Shown piece after piece: positions 8,392-16,885 of a stretch of 35,558 bases of DNA (position 1 is the stretch's first letter; each line of letters starts with the position of its first letter). Under the pieces are notes generated by a model, which was not told where the DNA came from, searched no databases, and saw only the letters and a list, made by a program, of their open reading frames with translations. The translations under genes and the position numbers were made by a program. The DNA is from Alphaproteobacteria bacterium (GTDB lineage Bacteria; Pseudomonadota; Alphaproteobacteria; Puniceispirillales; UBA1172): contig WTHX01000045.1 of the NCBI GenBank assembly GCA_011522975.1, positions 1 to 35,558 on the forward strand. The letters are read 5' to 3'.

Positions 8392-9942
8392 ATGACTGTA
8401 GAAGAAAAAACAGAACGCCGGTCTCGCCGTGGTGGTGGTCGTGATGCACGTCGTGCAACACGGGCTGCTTCCAGCACGGCATCTGCTCCATATATCACCC
8501 GCCAGACACCAGTTTTGGATATTCTGTCGGATGAAGGCGCAGAGATCATTGAAAACAACGCTGAAACCATTCTTGAAGAAGTTGGGATTGACTTCAAAGA
8601 TGATGCTGAAGCACTGGCTATCCTAAAAGATGCTGGCGCGGATGTGAAAGGTGAGCGTGTGCATTTCCCACGGGGCATGTGCCGTAAACTTTGTGAAACC
8701 GCACCATCCGAGTTTACCCAATATGCGCGCAATAAAGATCGGTCTGTTCAGATCGGCGGCAATAACACTGTTTTTGCCCCGGTCTATGGCCCACCATTTG
8801 TTCGTGATCTTGAAGGTGAACGCCGTTACGCCACAATCGAAGATTTCCGTAATATCGTCAAATTGGCGTATATGCACCCTGGCTTGCATCATTCAGGCGG
8901 CACGGTGTGTGAACCTGTTGATCTGCCAGTGCCGAAACGTCACCTTGAGATGATCTACACCCATATGCGCTATTCCGATAAGCCGTTCATGGGGTCTGTG
9001 ACATCATCTGAACGGGCTCAAGATTCGGTTGATATGGCGAAGATTTTATTCGGCGAAGATTTTGTCAATCAGAATGCCGTGATGATCAGCCTGATCAACG
9101 CCAACTCCCCAATGACATGGGATGACACTATGTTGGGGGCGCTGAAAACCTATGCCCGTGCAGGCCAAGCCGTGATCACTGCGCCGTTTATTCTGGCTGG
9201 TGCGATGTCACCTGTTTCAGTCGCCGGCACATTGGCACAGACGCTGGCTGAAGCCATGAGCGGGATTGCTTTTGCGCAATTGATCAACCCTGGCACGCCT
9301 GTTGTCTTTGGGTCATTTGCTTCATCCATGTCGATGCAGACAGGGGCGCCAACTTTTGGCACGCCTGAACCTGCCAATGTATTGCTCGGCTGTGCCAAAT
9401 TGGCGCGTCGCCTTGGGGTGCCGTTCCGTTCTGGCGGCTCACTGACAGGCGCTAAGACAGCCGATGCCCAAGCGGCTTATGAATCATCCCATACCATCAC
9501 CCCGACTGTTCTGGGCGGCGTAAATTTTGTTCTGCATGCCGCAGGTTGGATGGAAGGCGGTTTGGTGGCTGATTATCGCAAATTGCTGCTTGATGCTGAC
9601 CAATTGTCAATGATGCAGCGTATGGTTGGCGGCATTGACCTGACCGATAATGGTCAGGCGATGGATGCGATCCGCGAAACAGGCCCGGGCAAGCATTTCT
9701 TGGGATCAAGCCATACCCAAGCCAATTTTGAAGATGCGTTTTGGCGGTCTGATCTGGCGGATAACACCACTTTTGAACAATGGAGTTCAGAAGGCGCGAT
9801 TGAAAGTGCCAAACGTGCTGAAAACCGCGCCCGTCAGATGCTAGCAGAATATGTTGCGCCTGATCTGGACCCTGCAATTGATGAAGCCTTGCAAGCCTTC
9901 AAAGCCAAGCGCATGGAAGAATTGCCAAACGCTGAATATTAA
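8392..9942 (+). CDS. MttB family (trimethylamine methyltransferase-like) protein, non-pyrrolysine
   Basis: Member of the MttB superfamily, whose characterised members move a methyl group from a quaternary or tertiary amine to a corrinoid protein. The 516 residues start with an Arg-rich tail, RRSRRGGGRDARRATRAAS, then the MttB body: ILSDEGAEIIENNAETILEEVGIDF, FAPVYGPPFVRDLEGERR, PFMGSVTSSERAQDSVDMAKILFG. There is no in-frame UAG, so no pyrrolysine residue, which places it with the glycine-betaine/other-betaine branch rather than true TMA methyltransferase. An AGGAAAAG ribosome site precedes the ATG. No corrinoid-binding protein, RamA-like activase or second methyltransferase is coded nearby. 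The substrate and acceptor are therefore open, and a betaine feeding the adjacent DMGDH is one guess. Confidence 0.85.
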   Translation: MTVEEKTERRSRRGGGRDARRATRAASSTASAPYITRQTPVLDILSDEGAEIIENNAETILEEVGIDFKDDAEALAILKDAGADVKGERVHFPRGMCRKLCETAPSEFTQYARNKDRSVQIGGNNTVFAPVYGPPFVRDLEGERRYATIEDFRNIVKLAYMHPGLHHSGGTVCEPVDLPVPKRHLEMIYTHMRYSDKPFMGSVTSSERAQDSVDMAKILFGEDFVNQNAVMISLINANSPMTWDDTMLGALKTYARAGQAVITAPFILAGAMSPVSVAGTLAQTLAEAMSGIAFAQLINPGTPVVFGSFASSMSMQTGAPTFGTPEPANVLLGCAKLARRLGVPFRSGGSLTGAKTADAQAAYESSHTITPTVLGGVNFVLHAAGWMEGGLVADYRKLLLDADQLSMMQRMVGGIDLTDNGQAMDAIRETGPGKHFLGSSHTQANFEDAFWRSDLADNTTFEQWSSEGAIESAKRAENRARQMLAEYVAPDLDPAIDEALQAFKAKRMEELPNAEY

Positions 9943-9963
9943 AAACAGCGTTCAATACAGAAT

Positions 9964-9995
9964 AAAAAAAACTGGGGTCATGCCCCAGTTTTTTT
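9964..9995. terminator. bidirectional rho-independent terminator shared by mttB and soxG
   Basis: A run of eight A, then CTGGGG-TCATG-CCCCAG, then seven T. The GC stem is 6 bp and is extended by A-T pairs. It lies 22 bases past the mttB-like stop on the plus strand and 27 bases past the soxG stop on the minus strand. Both strands give a stem followed by a U-run, so it can end both convergent transcripts. Confidence 0.9.
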
Positions 9996-10021
9996 ATGGT
10001 CAATTGATGGCTGATCAGGCC

Positions 10022-10633
10022 CTAAGCGGCGTGATAATCATACCCATATTCAATCGCTGAATCCGACAAGAGATCGAGAATGTAAGGCATGAATGATGTC
10101 CGCCCCACCACCATCATCTTGTCATCATCAAGACAAAGGATGGTGACCCCTGCATGGGATAGCAAGGATTGAACCGCCATGCCTTTGGTGAAGGCGCGGG
10201 GGTGGAAATCAATCGCACAATTTTTGGCCAGAACATCGCGGGCATGAGGGCCTTCGATGGTGACCGCACCCAAAGCATCACTGATATTCACCACCGCAAC
10301 ATGGCCGGCTTCTGGCGTGTCTAATTCAGCGATAATATCGTCAGACGCACCATTTTCAGCCATGATCATCCATTCATCTGGCCCCAGCCAAATGATGCTG
10401 CGGTGACCCGCCTGATTGAATGTGTTCGCCGCTGTCGGAATATCAGCCCCCACCATCCGCTTAATGGCTTTGGTGATCACCGGGTTATCCGCCTGACAGC
10501 GCAGGTTGATCTTATCGGTCAACCCTGTATCGCGGATCACGACCATCCCTTTTGAGCCTTCAGGCTGGGGGGATGCGCTGGCTTTAGCCATGCTAAGCGC
10601 GGAAAGACCAGGGATGTTTTTAAGCTTAACCAT
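10022..10633 (-). CDS. soxG: sarcosine oxidase, gamma subunit
   Basis: Small GcvT-like subunit of heterotetrameric sarcosine oxidase. It packs against the alpha subunit and has no cofactor of its own. The 203 residues contain the family stretches SIIWLGPDEWMIM and HVAVVNISDALGAVTIEGPHARDVLAKNCAIDFHPRAF. The ORF track begins at 10702 inside soxA, but the GGAG in AAAGGAGAAAAGATCAATGG points to the ATG at 10633. That ATG overlaps the soxA stop in the 8-base string ATGGTTAA, so translation of soxG is likely coupled to soxA. Last gene of soxBDAG. Confidence 0.93.
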   Translation of the reverse strand: MVKLKNIPGLSALSMAKASASPQPEGSKGMVVIRDTGLTDKINLRCQADNPVITKAIKRMVGADIPTAANTFNQAGHRSIIWLGPDEWMIMAENGASDDIIAELDTPEAGHVAVVNISDALGAVTIEGPHARDVLAKNCAIDFHPRAFTKGMAVQSLLSHAGVTILCLDDDKMMVVGRTSFMPYILDLLSDSAIEYGYDYHAA

Positions 10634-13600
10634 TGATCTTTTCTCCTTTCGGATCATAGAAGGCTGTATCAGTGATGGTGGCCTTAATTGGGGCCGCGCC
10701 ATTAATCATCGGGAAATAGACGGTTTCACCCATCATCTTATGCCCACCTTTCAGCAACGCCATGGCAATGGATTTGCCCAAATTCGGTGAGTAATATGAT
10801 GAGGTCACCTGACCAAGCATTTCCATTGGCATTGGCTGATTGGGATCAAGCACAGCATGCGCCCCTTCAGGGATGATATCCTTTGGGTTTTCAGTCACAA
10901 GGCCAACCAATTGCTTGCGGTTATCAAGCGCCATGGACGCCCGCTCAGATGCCCGCTTGCCGATATAGTCATCCTTTTTCTTGGAAACAATCCAATCCAT
11001 CCCCAAATCTTGAGGGGTGACAGAACCATCGGTTTCTTGGCCGACAATGATAAAGCCTTTTTCAGCCCGCAAAACGTGCATGGCTTCTGTTCCATAGGGG
11101 GTGATGCCAAATTCTTCACCTGCCGCCATGATGTTCTTCCACAAGGCAAGGCCAAGCCGTGCAGGGGTGTTGATCTCATAGCTCAATTCACCGGTGAAAG
11201 AGATGCGGAAGATGCGAACAGGCAGGCCTGCCAGCGTTGCGTCTTTAAAGGACATGAACGGGAAGTTGTCATCATCTAATGGCACGGAACATCCCAATTT
11301 GTTCATGATCTTTTTGGCATTAGGCCCCGACAGAGTGGAAACCGACCATTGTTCGGTGACGCTTGTCATATAGACTTCTAATTCAGGCCATTCGGTCTGG
11401 TGCCATTCTTCCAGCCAATCCAGAACGCCAGCCGCTCCACCTGTTGTGGTGGTCATATGGAAATGGTTTTCCCCCAAACGTGAGGTCACACCATCATCCA
11501 TCACCATGCCATCATCTTTCAACATCAGACCATAACGGCAACGACCAACCGGTAGTTTCAGCCAAGCGTTGGTGTAAACACGGTTAAGGAATTCAGCCGC
11601 ATCTTTACCGCGAATATCGATCTTACCCAAGGTTGAGGCATCGAGAAGACCGGCGGTAGTGCGGGCAGCTTTGACTTCACGTTGCACCGCATCATCCATG
11701 CTTTCGCCCGCTTGCGGATAATACCAAGCCCGCATCCATTGCCCAACATGTTCAAAGGTTGCGCCATGGTCATGATGCCATTGGTCCATGCGGGTGGCAC
11801 GGATCGGGTCAAACAAGCCTTTGATTTCCCGCCCAGCGATACCGCCAAAAGAAGCAGGCGTGTATGGCATCCGGAAAGTGGTGGTGCCAACATTGGGGAT
11901 TTTATCATCCAATTCGTCGGCAATAATCCCCAAAGCGTTGATGTTTGATGTCTTGCCTTGGTCTGTTGCCATGCCGTTGGTGGTATAGCGTTTGACATGT
12001 TCAACAGAATGATAGCCTTCACGCACCGCCAGTTTAATATCACTTGAGGTGACGTCATTCTGGAAATCGATAAAGGCTTTTGGCCCAGCGCCAGGATTGG
12101 CATCGCTAACGACTTTCCACAAGGCCAGCGGGCGATAATCTTGCCCCGGCGCATCGACTTTAGGCGTGGCGGCTTGATCGGCTTTAAACCCAGCGGCTGT
12201 CGCGGCATCAGCCCCAGCCTTAGCGCCATCTGACATGGCATCGGCCAGATCAAAAATACCATTGCTCGCGCCAACACATTGCGCGGCTTCATGATAGGTC
12301 GATGGACGGAAGCACAGCTGCTGGTCATCCCAATCCAATTTCCCGCGTGCCTGTGAATGCAGGTTCACAATAGGCGTAAACCCGGCCGACATCGCCACCA
12401 GATCACAATCCAGATAAAACGCATCACCTGTGATGCTGCCATCTTTGGGGTTGATGCGGGCAACTTTAGCCCGGCCAACATGACGTGTGCCTTCTGCTTC
12501 CACCAGCGCGTGGCTGGTGTACACATTAATGCCGCGGCGCATGGCCTCGCTGACCAATGGCGTTGCAGGGGCAGGGCGCATATCAACAATCGCCCGCAAA
12601 TAAACCCCAGCATCAACCAAAGCCAATGCCGTGCGATAGGCATCGTCATTATTGGTCACCACAACAGCACGGCGGCCAGGGGCAACGCCATATCGGGTGA
12701 TATAACTGCGGACAGCCGAAGACAGCATCACACCAGGGCGGTCATTGCCGCCAAAGACCATTGGCCGTTCATGGGTGCCTTGCGCCAGCACCACATGTTT
12801 GGCGCGAATTTTCCACATCCGTTGGCGCGGCATATGCTTGGGCGTTTCCCCCAGATGATCAGTCACCCGTTCCATCATGGTCAGGTAATTGTGATCCATA
12901 TAACCAAAGACGGTGGTGCGCTTCAGCATGGTGACGTTTTCCATCGCCTCCAGTTCCGCCACCGCATCAGCAATCCATTGATCAGCAGCATTGCCATCAA
13001 GGGTGGTATCACTTTCAGACAACAACCAGCCGCCAAATTCATTTTGTTCATCGGCAAGGATAACCCGCGCACCGGCACGGCCAGCGGACAATGCCGCCAT
13101 TAGGCCAGATGCACCGCCACCAACAACCAAAACATCGGTATGGGCATTGGTTTTTTCATAACGGTCAGGATCGTTGTGATCGGTAGCGGCTTTACCCAGA
13201 CCAGCGGCTTTACGGATGAAATGTTCATAGGTCATCCACATGCTGGCAGGCCACATGAAGGTTTTGTAATAAAACGCCGCCGGCAACATCCGTGCCACAA
13301 TTGAGTTCACTGCCCCCAGATCAAAATTCAAGGATGGCCAACGGTTTTGGCTTTCACTTTTCAGATTAGGGTAAAGTTCAATTTGGGTGGCGCGAATATT
13401 CGGCTCAATCTTGGCGCCTTCACCCAGACGGATCAGAGCATTTGGCTCCTCACTGCCAGCGGTCATGATGCCGCGTGGACGGTGATATTTAAAACTCCGC
13501 CCCACCAGATGAACACCATTGGCGATCAATGCAGAGGCCAGCGTATCGCCTTCATACCCGCCATAGGTTTTGCCGTCAAAGGTGAATGTCAGCGGCTTAT

Positions 13601-13676
13601 CGCGATTGATCCGCCCGCCTGAGGCCAGACGCATATCACCGCCTGAAAGTTGTTTCTTTGAAGAAGATTTGAACAT
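10626..13676 (-). CDS. soxA: sarcosine oxidase, alpha subunit
   Basis: Large subunit of the enzyme that oxidises sarcosine to glycine, H2O2 and, with tetrahydrofolate, methylene-THF. From the N-terminus there is a ferredoxin-like segment (FTFDGKTYGGYEGDTLASALIANGVHLVGRSFKYHRPRG), then an NAD(P)/FAD pyridine-nucleotide fold (VLVVGGGASGLMAALSAGRAGARV). A C-terminal GcvT folate domain begins about residue 600 (GMVMDDGVTSRLGENHFHMTTTTGG). The 1016 residues match the family. The track starts 52 codons earlier, inside soxD; the ATG at 13676 is preferred because GAAGGGGAAATAAC precedes it and MFKSSSKKQLSGG...RINR is the usual start. It begins one base after the soxD stop. Confidence 0.96.
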   Translation of the reverse strand: MFKSSSKKQLSGGDMRLASGGRINRDKPLTFTFDGKTYGGYEGDTLASALIANGVHLVGRSFKYHRPRGIMTAGSEEPNALIRLGEGAKIEPNIRATQIELYPNLKSESQNRWPSLNFDLGAVNSIVARMLPAAFYYKTFMWPASMWMTYEHFIRKAAGLGKAATDHNDPDRYEKTNAHTDVLVVGGGASGLMAALSAGRAGARVILADEQNEFGGWLLSESDTTLDGNAADQWIADAVAELEAMENVTMLKRTTVFGYMDHNYLTMMERVTDHLGETPKHMPRQRMWKIRAKHVVLAQGTHERPMVFGGNDRPGVMLSSAVRSYITRYGVAPGRRAVVVTNNDDAYRTALALVDAGVYLRAIVDMRPAPATPLVSEAMRRGINVYTSHALVEAEGTRHVGRAKVARINPKDGSITGDAFYLDCDLVAMSAGFTPIVNLHSQARGKLDWDDQQLCFRPSTYHEAAQCVGASNGIFDLADAMSDGAKAGADAATAAGFKADQAATPKVDAPGQDYRPLALWKVVSDANPGAGPKAFIDFQNDVTSSDIKLAVREGYHSVEHVKRYTTNGMATDQGKTSNINALGIIADELDDKIPNVGTTTFRMPYTPASFGGIAGREIKGLFDPIRATRMDQWHHDHGATFEHVGQWMRAWYYPQAGESMDDAVQREVKAARTTAGLLDASTLGKIDIRGKDAAEFLNRVYTNAWLKLPVGRCRYGLMLKDDGMVMDDGVTSRLGENHFHMTTTTGGAAGVLDWLEEWHQTEWPELEVYMTSVTEQWSVSTLSGPNAKKIMNKLGCSVPLDDDNFPFMSFKDATLAGLPVRIFRISFTGELSYEINTPARLGLALWKNIMAAGEEFGITPYGTEAMHVLRAEKGFIIVGQETDGSVTPQDLGMDWIVSKKKDDYIGKRASERASMALDNRKQLVGLVTENPKDIIPEGAHAVLDPNQPMPMEMLGQVTSSYYSPNLGKSIAMALLKGGHKMMGETVYFPMINGAAPIKATITDTAFYDPKGEKING

Positions 13677-13677
13677 G

Positions 13678-14058
13678 TTATTTCCCCTTCTTTGCGCTTG
13701 GCTTTGCGCTGGATTTTTTGGGCTTTGCGGCGGCTTCTGCTGCGGTATCACGGCGCCAGCAGGCTTCATAAGCCGCGATGCCTTCTTTAGACTTTGGCAA
13801 TTCACCCATGGGGTAAATTTCAATAATCTCATGGCTAACGGTATCGCGCACCATATTGAACCAACGGCGGCACCCCGCCGCGTGACGCCAACGCTCTAGG
13901 AAAACGCCTTTGGTGTTGTCGCGCAAAAACAAGTAATCAGCAAATTCAGCATCGGTAATCGAGTTTTCTGCCAATGGCCGTGCGATATGGGCTTCACCAC
14001 CACAGGAGAATTCCAACTCTTCGCGCTCACCGCAGAATGGGCATGAAATATTCAGCAT
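13678..14058 (-). CDS. soxD: sarcosine oxidase, delta subunit
   Basis: Small zinc-binding subunit that joins the complex. The visible zinc ligands are Cys6 and Cys9 (CPFCG), His59 and Cys63 (RHAAGC), the positions known for SoxD in the solved enzyme. LFLRDNTKGVFLERWRHAAGCRRWF is the signature region. The last 20 or so residues form a Lys/Ala tail (AAKPKKSSAKPSAKKGK) that is longer and more basic than usual and is probably disordered. Start supported by GAGGAGACC. It lies 22 bp after soxB and one base before soxA. Confidence 0.95.
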   Translation of the reverse strand: MLNISCPFCGEREELEFSCGGEAHIARPLAENSITDAEFADYLFLRDNTKGVFLERWRHAAGCRRWFNMVRDTVSHEIIEIYPMGELPKSKEGIAAYEACWRRDTAAEAAAKPKKSSAKPSAKKGK

Positions 14059-14080
14059 AATCAGGTCTCCTCAGTCGCGG

Positions 14081-15376
14081 TTAGTGGGCAACGCCAGCGG
14101 CGCCATGTTCATCAATCAGAAGCCCTGTCTGGAACCGATCCAGCGCATAAGGGGCGGCGATATTATTCGGGCGGTCATTGGCGATCAGATCAGCAAAGAC
14201 ATGACCAGAACCTGGGGTTGCTTTGAACCCGCCTGTCCCCCAACCGCAATTGAAGTAAAGGCCTTTGACATCAGTCTTGGAGATGATCGGCGAAGCATCA
14301 GGGCATGTGTCCACAATACCCCCCCAATGCCGCAGCATCCGAAGACGTGACAAAATCGGGAACAGTTCGACCGCCGCCGCGATCATATGTTCCGGCACAG
14401 GGAAAGACCCACGCTGGGCATAGGAGTTGTATTTATCAACGCCTGCACCCAATACCATCTCACCTTTATCAGACTGGCTGATATACATATGGACGGCGTT
14501 CGACATAATCACGGTGTCCAATTCAGGTTTAATTGGCTCAGAGACCAAGGCCTGCAGAGGGCGGCTGGCAATCGGCAAGCGAATATCAGCCATTTCACCT
14601 AAAACAGAACAATGCCCGGCGACCACAACACCAACTTTTTTGGCTTTGATGGTGCCGCGGGTGGTTTCAACACCTGCAATCGCCCCACCATTGCGGATCA
14701 TGCCCGTGACTTCACAATTCTGGATAATATCAACCCCAAGGTCATCCGCTGCCCGGGCATACCCCCAAGCCACCGCATCATGGCGGGCAGTCCCGCCACG
14801 CTTTTGCAAGAACCCACCCATCACAGGGTAACGGATCGACTGATCAATATTGATCAGCGGCACTTTTTCTTTAATTTCTTCAGGGGTCAGCACATCACTG
14901 TCGATGCCGTTCAGACGGATGGCATGAACACGCCGTGACATTTCCCGCAATTCACCCCAACTATGGGCGATGGTCAAAACACCGCGCTGAGAAAACATCA
15001 GGTTAAAGTTCAAATCTTGAGTCAGGCCTTCCCATAATTTCAGGGCATGGTCATAAATCGCGGCTGATTCATCCCACATATAGTTGGAACGAATGATGGT
15101 GGTGTTACGGCCTGTATTGCCGCCACCCAGCCAGCCTTTTTCAACCACGGCGATATTGGTCATGCCATGGACGGAAGCCAGATAATAAGCGGTTGCCAAA
15201 CCATGGCCACCACCGCCAATAATAATGGCGTCATATTCTTTTTTAGGTTCAGGCGCACGCCAGGCGCGTTGCCAGTCTTGGTGATAACTCGCCGCATTAC
15301 GCGCCAGAGAGAAAATAGAATATTTTGGTTTGCCACCAGGCAGGCCAGTGCGACCACGATCAATACCCTGAGCCAT
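14081..15376 (-). CDS. soxB: sarcosine oxidase, beta subunit
   Basis: Flavin subunit carrying the amine-oxidising FAD and the covalent FMN that receives electrons. The FAD motif [17 protein letters not shown] is near residue 52. [22 protein letters not shown] is the FAD and substrate region, and [24 protein letters not shown] holds the His that binds FMN in known SoxB proteins. [18 protein letters not shown] closes the FAD site. The 431 residues are full length. The ATG follows TAGGGGGGTGTC. First gene of soxBDAG, transcribed away from the M20 amidohydrolase across a 324-bp gap. glyA and the folate genes often found with sox operons are absent here. Confidence 0.97.
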   Translation of the reverse strand: MAQGIDRGRTGLPGGKPKYSIFSLARNAASYHQDWQRAWRAPEPKKEYDAIIIGGGGHGLATAYYLASVHGMTNIAVVEKGWLGGGNTGRNTTIIRSNYMWDESAAIYDHALKLWEGLTQDLNFNLMFSQRGVLTIAHSWGELREMSRRVHAIRLNGIDSDVLTPEEIKEKVPLINIDQSIRYPVMGGFLQKRGGTARHDAVAWGYARAADDLGVDIIQNCEVTGMIRNGGAIAGVETTRGTIKAKKVGVVVAGHCSVLGEMADIRLPIASRPLQALVSEPIKPELDTVIMSNAVHMYISQSDKGEMVLGAGVDKYNSYAQRGSFPVPEHMIAAAVELFPILSRLRMLRHWGGIVDTCPDASPIISKTDVKGLYFNCGWGTGGFKATPGSGHVFADLIANDRPNNIAAPYALDRFQTGLLIDEHGAAGVAH

Positions 15377-15700
15377 GACACCCCCCTAAATCTGAACGGT
15401 TAAGACTGAGAAAGATTTTATCTGATTCTCGAAATACTCAATAATTTGGTGGAAAACCACCATCTTGCCTATCTTCATCACGACACGGGATTGGCCTTGG
15501 ACGACAATTCCCGTCAATGCCCCCGTGCATACTTGTCATTATGGCTATTTATAGCCGATATTAAGGGCAACTGAATATGATTTTTGGCGATGTTTAGCCG
15601 TCATGCGACATTATGGCCAAGACCCGATTGGGCCTGTTGTTGCACTGGCCTATTGTTGCGATATATTAAAAATAATGGGTTCATCTTTAAGGAGTCTCAA
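15377..15700. promoter_or_regulatory. divergent control region between soxB and the amidohydrolase gene
   Basis: Non-coding, 324 bp, must hold the promoters of both genes. Two inverted repeats are visible: a bulged one, ACGGGATTG/CAATTCCCGT, at 15485-15514, and GGCTA-TTTA-TAGCC at 15543-15556. A weak TTGCAC-N16-TATATT promoter-like pair lies upstream of the amidohydrolase ribosome site. No riboswitch or small gene was recognised. The assignments are tentative. Confidence 0.35.
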
Positions 15701-16876
15701 ATGCCTGTTCTCAATACGATTGCTGACCGTCATGAAGACATGAAAGGCTGGCGCCATGCGCTGCATGCGCATCCGGAATTGGGCTTTGAAGAAGAATGGA
15801 CCTCACAATTCATCGCCGATAAATTGGAATCCTTTGGCATTGAAACCCATCGTGGCATGGCCAAGACAGGGGTGGTTGGCATCATCCATGGTCAAAGCAA
15901 CACGTCAGGCCGGATGATTGGCTTGCGGGCGGATATCGACGCCCTGCCCATGCAGGAAGCCAATGATTTTGACCATAAATCACAAATTGATGGCCGGATG
16001 CACGCTTGCGGCCATGATGGCCATACCACCATGCTGTTGGGGGCGGCTCAATATCTGGCTGAAACTCGCAATTTTGATGGCACGGTGGTGTTGATCTTCC
16101 AGCCCGCTGAAGAAGGCGGCGGTGGCGGTCAGGTAATGATCGAAGATGGTCTGTTTGATCAGTTCAATGTGGACACTGTCTGGGGCATGCATAATTGGCC
16201 GGGGGTTGATGTTGGCAAAGCGGTGGTGCAACGCGGCGCATCCATGGCGGCGGCGGATGTCTTTAAGATCACCATCCATGGTAAAAGTGGCCATGCGGCG
16301 ATGCCCCACACTACGGTTGATACGATTGCCGCTGGCACCGCCCTGGTGCAGTCTTTGCAGACCATTGTCTCACGCCGCGTTGACCCGCTTGACCCTGCGG
16401 TTGTTTCGGTCACGCAATTCCAAGCAGGTTCAACCCATAACGTCATTGCAGGTGAGGCCGAAATTGTCGGTACCGCCCGCTATGTTAGCCATGAAACAGG
16501 GGCGTTTATTCAAGCGCAATTGCGGCAATTTGCTGAAACCATCACGGCGGCTTATGACTGTCACTTTGATTTTGAATGGGAGCCAGGCTACCCCCCCACC
16601 ATCAACCATCCTGATGAGGCCAACCGCGCGGCTGCTGTGGTGGAAAAAGTCTTGGGCGACAATGCGGTGATTTTTGATGCACCGCCATCCATGGCATCTG
16701 AAGATTTCTCTTATATGTTGGAAGCCCGCCCTGGGGCTTATATCTGGCTGGGGGCTGGTGCTGGCGGTAAAGGCGCGATGCTGCATAACACAGGTTATGA
16801 TTTCAACGATGATCTTCTACCAACAGGCGCTAGTTTCTGGGCGCAATTGGTGGAAACAGAACTGCCTCGCGATTAA
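15701..16876 (+). CDS. M20 family amidohydrolase (hippurate hydrolase / N-acyl-amino-acid deacylase type)
   Basis: Di-zinc peptidase-fold enzyme expected to cleave an N-acyl bond of an amino acid or similar amide. The ORF track begins at 15584, but AAGGAGTCTCAA directly precedes the ATG at 15701, giving 391 residues, the normal M20D length. Metal and catalytic motifs are visible: HACGHDGHTTMLLGAA (Cys/His ligands), QPAEEGGGGG (Glu pair), the dimerisation-domain His in GKSGHAAMPH, MASEDFSYML, and LHNTGYDFNDDLLP near the end. Substrate cannot be read from the sequence. It ends 9 bp from the umuC stop on the other strand. Confidence 0.9.
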   Translation: MPVLNTIADRHEDMKGWRHALHAHPELGFEEEWTSQFIADKLESFGIETHRGMAKTGVVGIIHGQSNTSGRMIGLRADIDALPMQEANDFDHKSQIDGRMHACGHDGHTTMLLGAAQYLAETRNFDGTVVLIFQPAEEGGGGGQVMIEDGLFDQFNVDTVWGMHNWPGVDVGKAVVQRGASMAAADVFKITIHGKSGHAAMPHTTVDTIAAGTALVQSLQTIVSRRVDPLDPAVVSVTQFQAGSTHNVIAGEAEIVGTARYVSHETGAFIQAQLRQFAETITAAYDCHFDFEWEPGYPPTINHPDEANRAAAVVEKVLGDNAVIFDAPPSMASEDFSYMLEARPGAYIWLGAGAGGKGAMLHNTGYDFNDDLLPTGASFWAQLVETELPRD

Positions 16877-16885
16877 ACCCAATCC

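Noticed and set aside
8392-9942. Pyrrolysine-containing trimethylamine methyltransferase
   Set aside because: The frame has no internal UAG, so there is no pyrrolysine codon.
11558-12328. 256-residue minus-strand frame inside soxA, and the 248-residue plus-strand frame at 12357-13103
   Set aside because: Both are alternative-frame shadows of soxA, with low-complexity composition and no family resemblance.
15584-15700. 39-codon N-terminal extension of the M20 amidohydrolase
   Set aside because: The family begins at MPVLNTIADRHEDMKGWRHALHAHPEL, with AAGGAG directly before its ATG.
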